This document shows positions 1-11,159 of a DNA stretch of 64,000 nucleotides, piece after piece. Made by a program: the position numbers and the translations under genes. The DNA is from Ailanthus altissimus. Lineage: Eukaryota > Streptophyta > Magnoliopsida > Sapindales > Simaroubaceae. Every line of letters starts with the position of its first letter. The stretch's first letter is position 1. A model generated the notes under the pieces. It was not told where the DNA came from, ran no database searches, and saw only the letters and a program-made list of their open reading frames with translations. Location of the stretch: NCBI GenBank assembly GCA_946807835.1, contig OX327695.1, forward strand, positions 24,968,501-25,032,500, in the 5' to 3' direction.

Positions 1-84
1 TAAAAAAATTTATGAGTTTAAAAAAGTAACACTAATACCCAAATAGTTGACAAAAATGCACCTTTCACCCTCTAAACCCCTTTT

Positions 85-825
85 AATTTTTTGTTATTAA
101 TACTCTTGAGGTATGACTTAATTATAATAATACTCACAAATTTTAAAAAATTAATGTTTGTGCTTAATATTTTTGTCAAAATGGGCACGAATGTCCAAAC
201 GTTGGTAATTTACCATTAAAATTGACAGAGCCAAATGTAATCATATCTTATCACCTTTAAATATTTAAAATTTAAAAAATAATATAATATTATAAAATTT
301 AAAAAGTAAACATTTGGTCGATTGCATCGGCAACCAAATGGCGGCTAGTCCAGGTTGCCAAAATGGCCGCTTGGTTTAACAGCCAAATGGCTGTGTGTTT
401 CGGCAGCCATTTGGCCACTTGCATTGGCGGCCAAAATGGCCAACAATTCAGTAGTTGTTGGAACAAGGGGCTACAGACAGCTTTAACCTTTAAACTTTTT
501 TTTAATTTTTAATTTTTTTAACTTTTTAAAATTTTTTTATTATTTTTCTAATTTATTTTTAAAGATTTTTAATATTTTATTTTATTATTTTATTATTTAT
601 TCTATTTAATTGTCAAATATTGAAATTTACATGAGTCAACCTTATTAAACGTGTAAGGGGTAAAACAGTTATTTAACACTAATTAATAAAAAATTTGTTA
701 AACTTAATAAAATATTTCTAATGTTTGAGCATCAGTGCCTATTCTGGCAAAAAATATTATATATAAACTTTGATTTTTTAAATTTGTTGGTATTATTATA
801 ATTAAGTCATACTTTTAAGGATATT
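85..825. mobile_element. Foldback element with long AT-rich inverted arms and GC-rich core
   Basis: The left arm (about 104-215) and the right arm (about 690-815) are imperfect reverse complements over more than 100 bases; both contain the run TATGACTTAATTATAATAAT, in opposite orientation. The core at about 310-480 is much richer in G and C than its surroundings and holds about six near-palindromic repeats of the type GCCAAATGGC. No coding capacity is seen. The design fits a foldback or non-autonomous DNA transposon. Exact ends and target duplication were not resolved. Confidence 0.6.
310..480. repeat. Degenerate GCCAAATGGC-type repeat cluster
   Basis: About six imperfect copies of a short palindromic unit (GCCAAATGGC, GCCATTTGGC, GCCAAAATGGCC) occur within 170 bases, in the middle of the foldback element. 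Spacing is irregular, so this is a cluster of palindromes and not a clean satellite. Confidence 0.7.
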
Positions 826-1099
826 GATGATTATATCTCAAAATTAAAATTATAAAATAATAAATAAATTTAAAAAATAATAAAATATTTTTAAAAAATA
901 TATTATTTTTCATGAAACACTTGATACCTTCACAAATTAAAAGATTTATAAAAAAAAATGTGGTGACTAAAAGTTGGGTCTTGAAATTAAAATTTTGGGA
1001 CTTAAGGACTCTCAAGAAAAATTTAGTGTTTCTACAATTGAACTTTGGACTTGGAGATCATCACAAAAAATTTGGTGCTCTCACCAAGGAAAATAGAGA

Positions 1100-1923
1100 C
1101 TTTTATAAAAATAGATTTTTGCATTGTGATATCTATTCTTATAAGTTAAAGCAGCATCTATCTCTTTCTTCTTATCATTGACTTTCTTTTCAAGATAATC
1201 CTTTATGAAGTGCCATTTATTTTTTGCAGTAATAGCACTTTTTATGATTGCCTCTGGACTTCGATCTTAAACCCCTCTTTGATTTTTTATCTCTATGTAT
1301 AGGCTTTCCTCTTACAAATAATCCTTCTGCATTAGCCTTTATATATTTTTTTAATTGCTTTAAATTTAACAATGATTTCACATCCTTCATGGTTAAACTC
1401 TCTCTATTGTAGAGTAGCGTATCAACAAAGTGCTTATAATTATATGAAAGGGAACTCAACAAGATGATCGCTTGTCTTTATCCTCCACCTTCACATCAAT
1501 AATCTCTAAGTTGATTATAAGCTTGTTGAATGCATTTATATGTCTTTAATCAGCATCTTATCTGACATTAACAGCTGATAAAGTTTCTTCTTTTATATGC
1601 AAACAGTTGGCCAACGACTTTATCATATAAAGATCATCCAACTTCTTCCAAAGACCAATAGTTGTCTTCTTACTAGTAACCTCCCTCAAAACCTTACCAC
1701 TTAATGACAGAACGATTATACTATGAGCAATTTCTTGAATGTCTTTTCTCTTTGCTTCAGATTTAGATGACTCTAACTTCTCTTCTTCGCTAGACGGAGC
1801 TGTTGCCTCCTTTAAGGTTGAGCATAGTCTTTGGCTTACTAGTAATGTCATCACTATAACTTTGTACAGATTAAAGTCATTCGTATTGTCGAGTTTCTCT
1901 ACTTCATACTTAAGTATGGCCAT
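1100..1923 (-). pseudogene. Copia retrotransposon gag remnant (element Q)
   Basis: Gag polyprotein of a Ty1/copia element, reading leftward from ATG at 1923 (MAILKYEVEKL), just after the primer-binding site. Seen in order: the UBN2/gag core (segments KKTTIGLWKKLDDLYMIKSL and KAIILLSS), the lysine-rich linker (LFVRGK) and the start of a CCHC zinc knuckle (CYYCKK) near 1220. Frame breaks occur near 1558 and after 1217, so it cannot make an intact gag. Close relatives of the same text occur on the plus strand at 23.9-24.5 kb and 35.6-35.9 kb. Protease, integrase and RT are absent: the element is cut off near 1.1 kb. Confidence 0.85.
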
Positions 1924-1939
1924 GATTGCTATAACTTGA

Positions 1940-1951
1940 CTCTGATACCAA
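1940..1951 (-). other. Primer-binding site of copia element Q
   Basis: On the minus strand TTGGTATCAGAG follows the LTR end after two bases. This is the sequence complementary to the 3' end of plant initiator tRNA-Met, the usual minus-strand primer of copia elements. It fixes the LTR boundary at 1954. Confidence 0.9.
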
Positions 1952-1953
1952 TT

Positions 1954-2590
1954 TGTTGGACGGAAATACTTCACACAAGTATGAATATGCAACAACAACA
2001 GAGAAACTATAATAGAGAAAGAAAATTGTAGAAGAAAAGAACACGAATAATTTACGTAGTTCGACAATTGCCTACATACACGGCGAATCAAAATCTTACT
2101 TCTTATTATTGAATCAACAAGATTCACAAAAAACTTTTAAAAAGAACTCACAAATCACAAAAGAACTTTTAGAAAGAATCCATAAAGAATCTCTTTCTCT
2201 CGCTATAAGGGATAGCAAATAATTGCTCTATCAATTACTCTATTTTAGTGTCTATTTTATGATCTTTTTTATAATATATTCTCAAGCTAAAATAAGACTC
2301 TTAAATAGCATAAATACGTACTAAGTTAAGCATAGTTCAAGTTTGAGCAAAATAAGATATTTGGGACAACTTAAAAATCCTAATAAGTATAGAAGACGAA
2401 CTGACGCTAGCTTTTGGGTGTCGGGTGTCCAATACACTGGTTCTAGCGCTACGATACTAGGCACTCGAAAATGTTGGTGCTCAGCCCTGTTCCGTGCTTC
2501 TGAGTTCTTCGTGTCTCTACACATTCTTTGTATATATTTTACTCATTGGCTTGACTCCAACTTTCTTTAAAAGGTAATTTTTAATCAATT
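1954..2590 (-). mobile_element. LTR of copia element Q
   Basis: About 637 bases ending in CCAACA next to the primer-binding site. It aligns by eye, in reverse, with the copia LTRs at 16.2, 30.3 and 35.9 kb: the same opening (AAAAATTACC versus AAAAATCACTTTGG), a TATA-like region followed by TTTATTTTAGCTTGA, and the same tail (CATACTTGTGTGAAG). The outer end near 2590 is inferred from that alignment. The partner LTR is not in the window. Confidence 0.8.
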
Positions 2591-5500
2591 TTTTCCAAAT
2601 TTTATTGTTAATTCTTAGACTTTGGCATAGAGAAAAAAAATTCGGCCGTATCTTTTCTACTATATTAACATGTGCCTTTGGCCTATATTTAACTTTTATT
2701 CACCGATAATTATTTTATTATGTATTTTTTCCTTTTTTATGATATGGTCACTATCATAACGGGATAATCATTAAAATTTATATTTCTTGATTTTTATTCT
2801 GACTTGCATTACCAAAATAAATATTTCATAACGGTCAATTTTTTTTTATAATTTAGTCTCTTTGGACATAATTGATTTCAATTTTCAAACTATGCCTTAA
2901 TGAATTAGTTTCTATAAATCAGGGACCTGTTTGATAAACGCCATTAAACGTTCAATTGCCTCCCATTGCTAGTCATTCGCTGGCGTTAAGCTTAGCTCAT
3001 CCGGACGCACGACGCGTACCAATATATTCTAGGCGTGCCCGCAATTTAATGTAGTTGCATAGGGTTCGTTTCTGCTTCTGATCAAGTCTTCTTAGTCGTC
3101 CACCTTTGAAATTTTGAATCATGTAGATGTAATGAAACCGTACAGCCCAACAACAACAAGGCTGAATAATTTCAGTCAAAAAATTTGAATGACACTGTCG
3201 TGGAAGAGGTAGCCGGCACAATGGAAAGCAACAACCGAAACGTTTTCGACATTAAATCTGACTTTTGCCTATATAGTCTTGGTACTTCTTCTGTCAGCAG
3301 TACACGCTTTGTTTGGCAAACTGTGGCAAGATCACTTCTGCCCACTTGAAAAAATCTGGCAAATTGACGTCATTAACCACAAAATGTTGGATTTTGAAGA
3401 TCCATTGGCCATCGGGCAAGCCTCGGCAACTTTTGCCCTCTCTCTGTATTTCACATGCAATGTCCACTAACCTTTCTGTAAATACTGACCGTTGATTTCC
3501 AAACATATGAATGAAACTAATAAATCAAAATTTGTTCTTTTACAATACAAATCCAAACAGACGAGCCAAGGAGTTACAGGGATAAAAAGTAGATGCAACT
3601 CTTCTTATATGAACACAATCCTGTCATTATTGTCACGTTCTTCATCATGCAAATAATTCAATATTAAAGCCAAATTCGAGCACATGGTTACCTACATTTT
3701 AACTTCATTAGCAGTCCTACCGCTGTTTCAAATAAACAAAAAAAGCAATCCTACACCAAACTTGGGTTTCGCAACAGATAGAAGTTTATACCATCAATTG
3801 ATATCACTTATCTTCTTATTTTGTCGTCTCCCAAAAAACTGGAATTACATCCCTTCGCCTTTCCTCTTTCTACTATTAACTCAATTATTGTAGCTTAATA
3901 ATGGGTTCTTTTAAAAAGTAATAGAAAACAAATTGACGGGGCACATGTCGTATGTGGGCTTACTGCTTACCCATGCATGTATTAATACACTTCTCGAATG
4001 GGAGTTTATTATCTGAAAGTGAGTCTCACTTCTCACCGATACTTATCATTATTTATTGATTCGTTTTCAAGTTTTCATAGAACCTAGATTTGGATTCCTT
4101 AAGAGTCGTCAGCTTGATGAAGAGGAAGAGCTAGTGGAATTTCTTGTTTTCAAAGATTAACCAAACACGGTCTATTGTTTTGAAGAGGGGGAAGGACAAC
4201 TATTAAGTATTCGATCGGGCACTGTTTTTCACCAGGCCCATCGGGTAGCTGGGATTGCCTTTAAGATTAATTCCCCGGCCTGCAAGCAATCAATCAACAG
4301 CAATTCAATATGCAACAGACAATTAAAAATGTACATGCAATTTAAATTCGGGCTTCAAGACAAAGTCAACAGTAATTAATGAGGAACACAAGTTCGTGGT
4401 TTATGATCGCCATACGAGCAAAACAATTGGTGTTCTTGGGACCAATATTGGCCTTTCTTCTGGATTACAATTACAATCCAGTGAATGCCAAAAAATGTAC
4501 AGAACCTAAAACTAAATAGGTATGGCAAGGATTTTTTTTATCGTGGATATCATTTTCACACACAATGGCAATTGACATCCTCATATCTTCTTACTTCTAT
4601 CAGTGTGGGTGAATCAAGGTAAAAAGGAAAAAGAACGAGGGGATGATGTGCACACAAATTCATGTTGACATCCTCATGTTTGTGAAGGAAACAGAGGAAT
4701 GATATTTTTTTTTAATTGTCACCAGATAATCCACAATCTATATGGAAACTACCTCCTCAATGGGAAAATAGCTTATGCAGGGAAAAAAAAAAGAATATGC
4801 ATTTTAGTATTAGCAATTCATGGAATGAGAGGATTAGTGTAATTTTGTGAACCATGATAATGTTAAAGAAAATGAAATCAAATGCCTTGTAGATAACACG
4901 GGAACTTCTTCATTGCCATTAGAAGTACTTATCTCAAAATCAACCACATTGTTCACTCCTTCACTTATACACCTAAATATCATGCAAATCTAATTCTAAC
5001 CCGATATTCTTACAGGAGAACTCTTAGGCGAAAAGGGAAAAGAAACAGATATCATGCTTGTTGTCAATTCAATTGCTCATCCATGTTCAAAAAAGCAGAA
5101 CAAGACAATAAAGTACAAGGCGGAACATGCAAAACAATTTTCATTGCCAAAATTATTGCAAATTGAAAAGCATTTATAACCAAGAGTTAATTTTTAAACA
5201 GTTTCACCATCTACCTAAACAAAAAAGGGAAGATCAAGTACAATATTGAAAGCATACAGAAACTCAGTGGAAGCAAGATGGTCAGTTGACGGCCAAACAT
5301 AAATCTCAAGCCAATAACTGTTTCCCTAACTAATCAGTAGCTTTTGTCCCTCCTACAAGAGGGTAGGTATTATCCATTTTTTGAGAGAGTAAAGTTTTCC
5401 GTCCAAAACAAAGGTAGGGATCCCAATTGTTAGAATGATCTCTCAATAATATTTATTAGGTAGTATAGTTTTTCTATAACGAGATAGTAAATTCGGGTAT

Positions 5501-6984
5501 GTCATATTGTATTAATTTTGTGTAGAGTCTTGGTAAACTGTCTGATTCGCATATCAGCAGTCCTAAAATATAATATTGATGATCTTATTCGATGATATTT
5601 CATCTATTGTTAGATTTTAAAAATAAAAAATTAATCAGCAGCTTATAGTTGCTTTCTTTCGATGTCTTTACATAAAACCAATATCAAATGTTAATCCCCT
5701 TATGCAAAAAATTCCCTACTATGCTCGTTTAACTTCAAGACTGGTATTGCCATTCCGTTACATATCTTGAACACCTAAATCAAGATCTTAAACACTCTAC
5801 CATGTCGATATCTGAGACTTTTAAGTAACCATCTCAGGAAGATACTCCCGTATAAAACTTGCATTTTCACGACATATGCATGAAAGGTGTATTTTCCCTT
5901 CCCGAGTTCAAAGCTTCCAAACTAGACATACCTCAAAACTTGAAACTAATTGCTGAATTAGTGAACCAACAGATGGTGAAAGTCAAACCAATATGGAGAA
6001 CAATTAAAAAAATAAATAAATTCTAGTAAAGGCCATCTCAAGTTGTAAGTAGTAAGACTTGGTAAAAGCACCTTCGTAAGCCTAAATTTTGGCATCCACA
6101 CAGCTCGAGAGACTTCAGTTATAATTTTGTTAAAAAAAATCTCAATGGACACTGAAAGGGGAAGAAAGTCCATTGCTTGTTAAGACAAACACTAGGGCGA
6201 CACTAAAGGCTGTTTCATCTACTCTCAACATATTACTCCATGAAATGCTATGCCGTAGCTAGCAAATTTAAAAATGATGGTAACTCAATTTGAACACACC
6301 CCAAACCACGAGTGTATAATAGATGGTTAACGGGTCTCCCCTTATTGCAACTGACTGGAGAAGCAGCCAGGCCCAAGTAGCTAATGAATGTACCATAAAA
6401 GACTATTTTATATGTCCCATCTCCTTCTCACGTCCCTCCTAATCCCAACATCAGAAACTAATAGAATTGACAAAAACATAGCAAAGCAACAAGCTAAGAA
6501 AGGAGTCTACAGCAAATTTTTCTTACAAGTGGATTCCTTTCTGTTTTTGATTTTCTTACGAGTATGGGAACTAACCTTGAAAAAGAAAAACATAAAAAGG
6601 TTGGTAAATTTCACATCCAAATCTTGCGTCAACTTGAGAAATAATAATGGCAGCAGATGTGTCTGCTGCAAATAAGCATGACACATCAAGCGTTAACAAA
6701 AACTAATATCCGTAAAATATAAGAAAATCCTTTTTGAGGCCGCAGCAAAGGAACCTTGAGAAAGAAAGGCTTAGATTTCTAAGGAAACAAACATGCAAGA
6801 TAGATCTTTTTGGGGGCAAGCAATACAGAAACTTTTAAGACTTAAGATGCCAATGACGGTATCATATGTATAATTTTTTCTCAAGCACAAAAAGTAGTCA
6901 CCAGAGTAGCAAGTGTATTTACAAACATTGAAGATGACAGCCCAAAATAACTGATACAAGTTTGAGTTGAAACAGCAAATTTAT
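2591..6984. other. Gene-poor interval between copia Q and the RMA-like gene
   Basis: Base composition is less AT-rich than in the transposon regions. No gene is supported. Short open stretches exist at 3294-3506, 4023-4162 and 4327-4509; the last two read like exon pieces but have no convincing splice sites or homology I can name. The right end, about 6.7-6.98 kb, probably includes the 3'UTR of the RMA-like gene, which has AATAAA on the minus strand just after the stop codon. Confidence 0.4.
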
Positions 6985-7647
6985 TTACCAACAAAGCAAA
7001 GCAAGGATCACAAGGAAGCCAATCAACAGAAAAAGATTTTTCCAAACATTGTCAGCCTGCTGCCCTCGAATTGGGTTCAGAAACCCACGATCCTGGCCAC
7101 CGTGAAAAGTATTGAAGCCATAGGGAAAACCAGTGGTCGTTCCATAAGCTGTAGCATCTCCATGAAAATGAATATTGAACAACGAAGGCAATATGCCACC
7201 AAAATCCATAGTAAAGTTGCCAACCCTTGCAGTTGCCATTGGCATAAATCCCCCCATTAATCCAAATCCCATATTAGCATAGTTACCAGTTTCTGGGGGT
7301 GGAGCTGTTTCAGGTCTTTGCCCAGACGGACGGCGAGGAATTTCCATCCCTGAATAAGATTTTGATCGCGGGTCAGTCTGGGTTTTGCCCCTACCATAAA
7401 GAGGAACCAATTTTTCCTCTTGTATGATCGCCTTGCAAATGGGGCATTCCTGGGAATGTGAGTGATGGTGAAGCCATCTGTAAAGACAAGGCCAACAAAA
7501 GAGGTGGCCACAGAGGGTGACAATCGGATCCTGAGCCAATTCAAAGCAGATATTGCATTCAAAATCACCCGCCTCATTGGCACTATTGCTCGAGCAAGAC
7601 GGGTTCTGGGGTGGTATGCTTGTTGATTCCTCAAATCCACTTGCCAT
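6985..7647 (-). CDS. RMA-type RING-finger E3 ubiquitin ligase, membrane anchored
   Basis: A 220-residue protein. A C3HC4 RING lies at residues 31-71: C31, C34, C46, H48, C51, C54, C68 and C71, with the order CNIC...CGHLFCWPC...CPIC typical of plant RMA and animal RNF5/RNF185 ligases. A basic VPLYGRGK segment follows, then a long linker, then one hydrophobic C-terminal anchor (about residues 203-219). Known members transfer ubiquitin at the ER membrane in protein quality control and aquaporin turnover; that role is inferred here from family. The start ATG at 7647 is chosen because a good splice acceptor (TTGTAG) lies 22 bases upstream, although the frame stays open to an ATG at 7695 that falls inside the predicted intron. 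The whole CDS is one exon. It appears intact and is the clearest functional gene here together with the ELO-like gene at 41.4 kb. Confidence 0.93.
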   Translation of the reverse strand: MASGFEESTSIPPQNPSCSSNSANEAGDFECNICFELAQDPIVTLCGHLFCWPCLYRWLHHHSHSQECPICKAIIQEEKLVPLYGRGKTQTDPRSKSYSGMEIPRRPSGQRPETAPPPETGNYANMGFGLMGGFMPMATARVGNFTMDFGGILPSLFNIHFHGDATAYGTTTGFPYGFNTFHGGQDRGFLNPIRGQQADNVWKNLFLLIGFLVILALLCW

Positions 7648-7669
7648 CTCTTCACCAAAACGCAAGTTC

Positions 7670-8182
7670 CTACAATCACATAAATCATCAGTCAAACTCT
7701 TAACAAGTCATATGTTGAACAATTCCTCAAATCCACTTGCCATCTGTCAACCAAAATGCAACTTTCTATCATCAAACTATAAACAACAATTCTACAACAG
7801 GACTAGATTCATTCATCATAAGACAAAAAAAAAAACAATATATCAAAAAAAAAAAATTACCCTTTCTAAGACTAATTCATAAACCAGCAATGATTCACTA
7901 ACCAAAATATCAGTCTAGTGGACATCAAATTCACCAACTTCATTCAGTTAAAGAATGTTCAAATCAACGGAAGTTACCATCACTTTACCCTAAAATCTTT
8001 AACAACAGCAATTTAAAAGGAAAAAAAAAATTGTTTGACAAGATCATAAATTTCGATCATTCTACACAAAACCCAAAATGGAAATTCATTAGCAGATCTT
8101 ATTAACACAAGTAGAATCTTTAAATTTCTAAACAAATACCCGTAAAAAAAAAAATTGTTAACATTAGGCGAAAATAACTGAC
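7670..8182 (-). other. Predicted 5'UTR intron of the RMA-like gene
   Basis: The minus strand reads CACCAG/GTCAGT at 8183/8182 and TTGTAG/GAACTT at 7670/7669, a strong donor-acceptor pair 513 bases apart, with T-rich sequence between. The intron would place the ATG in exon 2 and leave an all-noncoding exon 1. 5'UTR introns are common in plant ubiquitin-pathway genes. Transcript data would settle it. Confidence 0.65.
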
Positions 8183-8290
8183 CTGGTGATCGAGAGAGAT
8201 ACTTGATCGGAGAATACCAACTTGAGAAAAGTACGCAAACTGAAACTCAAATATACTGCATTGGAAGATTCGAAGTTAACTTCTTATGTG
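8183..8290 (-). promoter_or_regulatory. Probable noncoding exon 1 and core promoter of the RMA-like gene
   Basis: Inferred from the donor site at 8182. The sequence is less AT-rich than the upstream flank, contains AGAGAGAT close to the donor, and has no ATG-initiated frame of note. The transcription start is not determined. Confidence 0.4.
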
Positions 8291-8776
8291 ACAAATCTAC
8301 TCTTAAGTATTTAATTTTTTTGACAGAACAAGTCTACGTTAAGTTTTTTTTTTTTTTGAAACGAAGTCTACGCTAAGTTAAAAGGTCATTTTGTGTTTAT
8401 TTTTTTATTATTAAAATATTATTCTTTATTCTTTGTTTGCGGGGTAGTTGGATTTTCCTCGTGTTATGTTTTGACTTTTAACAGTTTTGGTATTTCAGCT
8501 GGTAAGTAGCCATCAACTTCAGCCGATTTCTGTACGGCCCACCACTACATAGCGCCAATCTGATGGGCCTATTATTTTCGGGCTTTCAAATCGATTGGAC
8601 AGATTTTCACGTGATCCAGTCTCATTAAGATATGAAAACGAGTGGTACTATTTGACCCCCTGTATACGTCTTGTCAGCCCCCTATTTGTCTCTTTTATTT
8701 GTAATGAAATTTTTCGCAAAAAGTAATTTATTTGTCTCTTGTTTTGCCAAACTCTAAAACTTTTTACCTTTTATAA

Positions 8777-8784
8777 GTAAATAA
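8777..8784. repeat. hAT target-site duplication, left copy
   Basis: GTAAATAA, identical to 16100-16107, directly next to the terminal inverted repeat of the hAT element. Eight bases is the standard hAT duplication length. Confidence 0.9.
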
Positions 8785-9239
8785 TAAGACTGGGCATGGA
8801 TTGGTTTTTTGTATAATAAAAACCAAATTAATCATTTGAGATAGGGAAGATTGAATTAGTTTTTTTCGATTCTGGTTTAATTTTTCTAATTTTTTGTGCT
8901 ATTTTGTGATTTTTTTCATTTTAAATTTTTAGATTTTTGTTTACATAATTCTTATTTTATCTTATGTTAATAATTTTACATAATTCTTTCATAATAATAT
9001 TTAGAATTTATTTACAAAGTAATTACACTTTATTTTTTTTTTTTGCTTAAAATTATGAGTGACCATATTATGAATAACGATATTACAAAAAATAAACCAT
9101 ATTAGATAAATTAATTACACTTTAATTTTGTTTTTGGCTTAAAATTATAAGTGAACATATTATGAATATGAATAATGCTATTACAAAAATAGAGAGATTT
9201 TTTTGTTGTTTTTTCAAAATAAAAACTAACTAAAACATG

Positions 9240-9720
9240 ATCCATCTCAAATTTCCATCAATATAATATTCATGGAATTAAAAACCATCAACAATTTAAT
9301 ATAATATTCATAAAAATAAAATTATTCATTACCACAATATTCAAAATAAGATTATACATCAAAATAAAATTATCCATCAACACCATGTAATGGTGATCAC
9401 ATATCCAAAATTCAAAATGGCCAACCTTAACAATTTCATAGAAAAAAAATATTGTCCATCAACAAAATTATCCATAAAAATAAAATTTATCCATCAATAT
9501 AATATTTACGAAAATAAAATTCTTCATCAATAAAATTATCCATAAAAATGAAAAAAGTCCATTAACATAATATTTATAAAAATAAAAATTATTCATCAAC
9601 AATTCAACATAATATTCATGAAAATAAAATTGTTCACCAACATAATATTTAAGATATGATTATATATAAAAATAAAATTATCTATCAATATTTAATTATC
9701 AACCCACACCACATAACCAC
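9240..9720. repeat. Degenerate tandem repeat near the hAT 3' end
   Basis: Many imperfect copies of an AT-rich unit of about 30-40 bases built around ATAATATTCATNAAAATAAAATT and CCATCAACA. Such subterminal repeats often serve as transposase-binding regions in hAT elements; here that role is only inferred. Confidence 0.65.
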
Positions 9721-11154
9721 ATATCTAAAATTTAAAAGCTAACTCTGATAATTAATTTCACCTCCAATCCAAAAAGCCAATAAGTCTAGTATTAGAAAAA
9801 AAAATTATATTAATAAATTATAAATTATAAAATATAAGAAACATAATTAATTTAAAATTTATTACCTCCAATACTTTTATGAATTAGTGACCATAATATG
9901 CTCTAATGCATTTACCAAGATGCCCAATTTTATAAAAAATATATAAAAAAGATAAGTAAAAAAATGAAGTTAAAAAAATTAACTATCAGATAACAATATA
10001 AATAATTATTATACCCGTTTCAACATTTACACATATGTCAGCATCTTTCATGTCAGACACGTCCATCTTGTCTTCGAGAAGAGTAAATCGAAGCTAATTT
10101 TGAGTGCAAATTAAGACATTCATAAATTAAAGAGTCAAAAAAACTCCTAAACGCATTAAGAATGCGCCATTCCGTACTAAATGCAAACTTAGAGGCAACA
10201 ATAGATATTGAAATTGCAAAAATATCTTTGGCAATTCGAGACAAAACTGGATACTTTGTACAATTTAATTTTTACAAACTTAAGATTTTAAAATGTACAT
10301 TGTTGGATTTCTCTATCTCAGTTGACAAATACCTCTGAATCTCATGTTTCTAGACATCAATTCTTCTTTTCTATGTTTTATAGAATTGGAAAAAAGCATC
10401 ATAAGTGTCTTTTTCTCCTGCACCCTCTTCATGTACTTCATCTCCTAATTGACTAATACTAGATTCCCCCCATCATATAATCCAATTGCCTTATAACCGT
10501 CAAACAACTTAAACAATAATGATTTAATAGGAGCCATCATTTCACCCACACTTGTGCCATCAAATAAAGTGCCTAAAAACCACTCAACAAATTTTAATTT
10601 GCAACGAGGATCAAGTATTACTGCCCCAATTAAAATGTTGTTCATTTGTTGAGAGATCCCTAATACTTGTCAAATATTTTCTTCATAACACTAGTCATAC
10701 CCTCAATAACTTATCTTTATCGGCTATGAGTGTCTTCAAATATGATTGAATCTTCTAAATTTCATTCAAAAATAGATGTAAAGACATTTGTGTGGATGAA
10801 TTAAATTTCAAAGTCATATCATAAAATGTCTTCAGAAACTTTACCAACCTTTGAGCATTCTCCCAATCTGCATCTTTTGGTAGCCCTGCCTTTTTATTGC
10901 CACTATCATCCTCCCTAAAATAAGAATAACATTAAATCTGTTGAGTTCCACCTAATTGGTACATCTAGATAAAAAAGTGCTTTCAATGAGATTTTCTCTC
11001 TTTCTACAAATTTCTTACAAATTTTCAATTTTGAAGAGGAAGATCTAATATACTTAACAACATTACGAATACTAGCAATGGACTCATTCATCTCTTCCAT
11101 CATATTTTGCACAATCAAATTAATAATATGTGCAGAACACCGCAAATGCATGAA

Positions 11155-11159
11155 GTTAC
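11155..11159. repeat. Target-site duplication of solo LTR A, left copy
   Basis: GTTAC, repeated exactly at 13231-13235. It brackets a TG...CA element and interrupts the hAT transposase frame between VKRKL and HLRCSAH. Confidence 0.92.

Noticed and set aside
1940..1951. tRNA-like TGGTATCAGAG as a tRNA gene fragment
   Set aside because: Its position directly after an LTR end identifies it as a primer-binding site; no tRNA gene body is present.
3279..3506. Overlapping frames on both strands in the gene-space interval
   Set aside because: Frames on both strands of the same DNA, no motif, no splice or start support, and no recognisable family.
7648..7695. Longer N-terminus for the RMA-like protein from the ATG at 7695
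   Set aside because: That ATG lies upstream of a good 3' splice site and the extra residues have no family match; the ATG at 7647 fits the usual RMA N-terminus.
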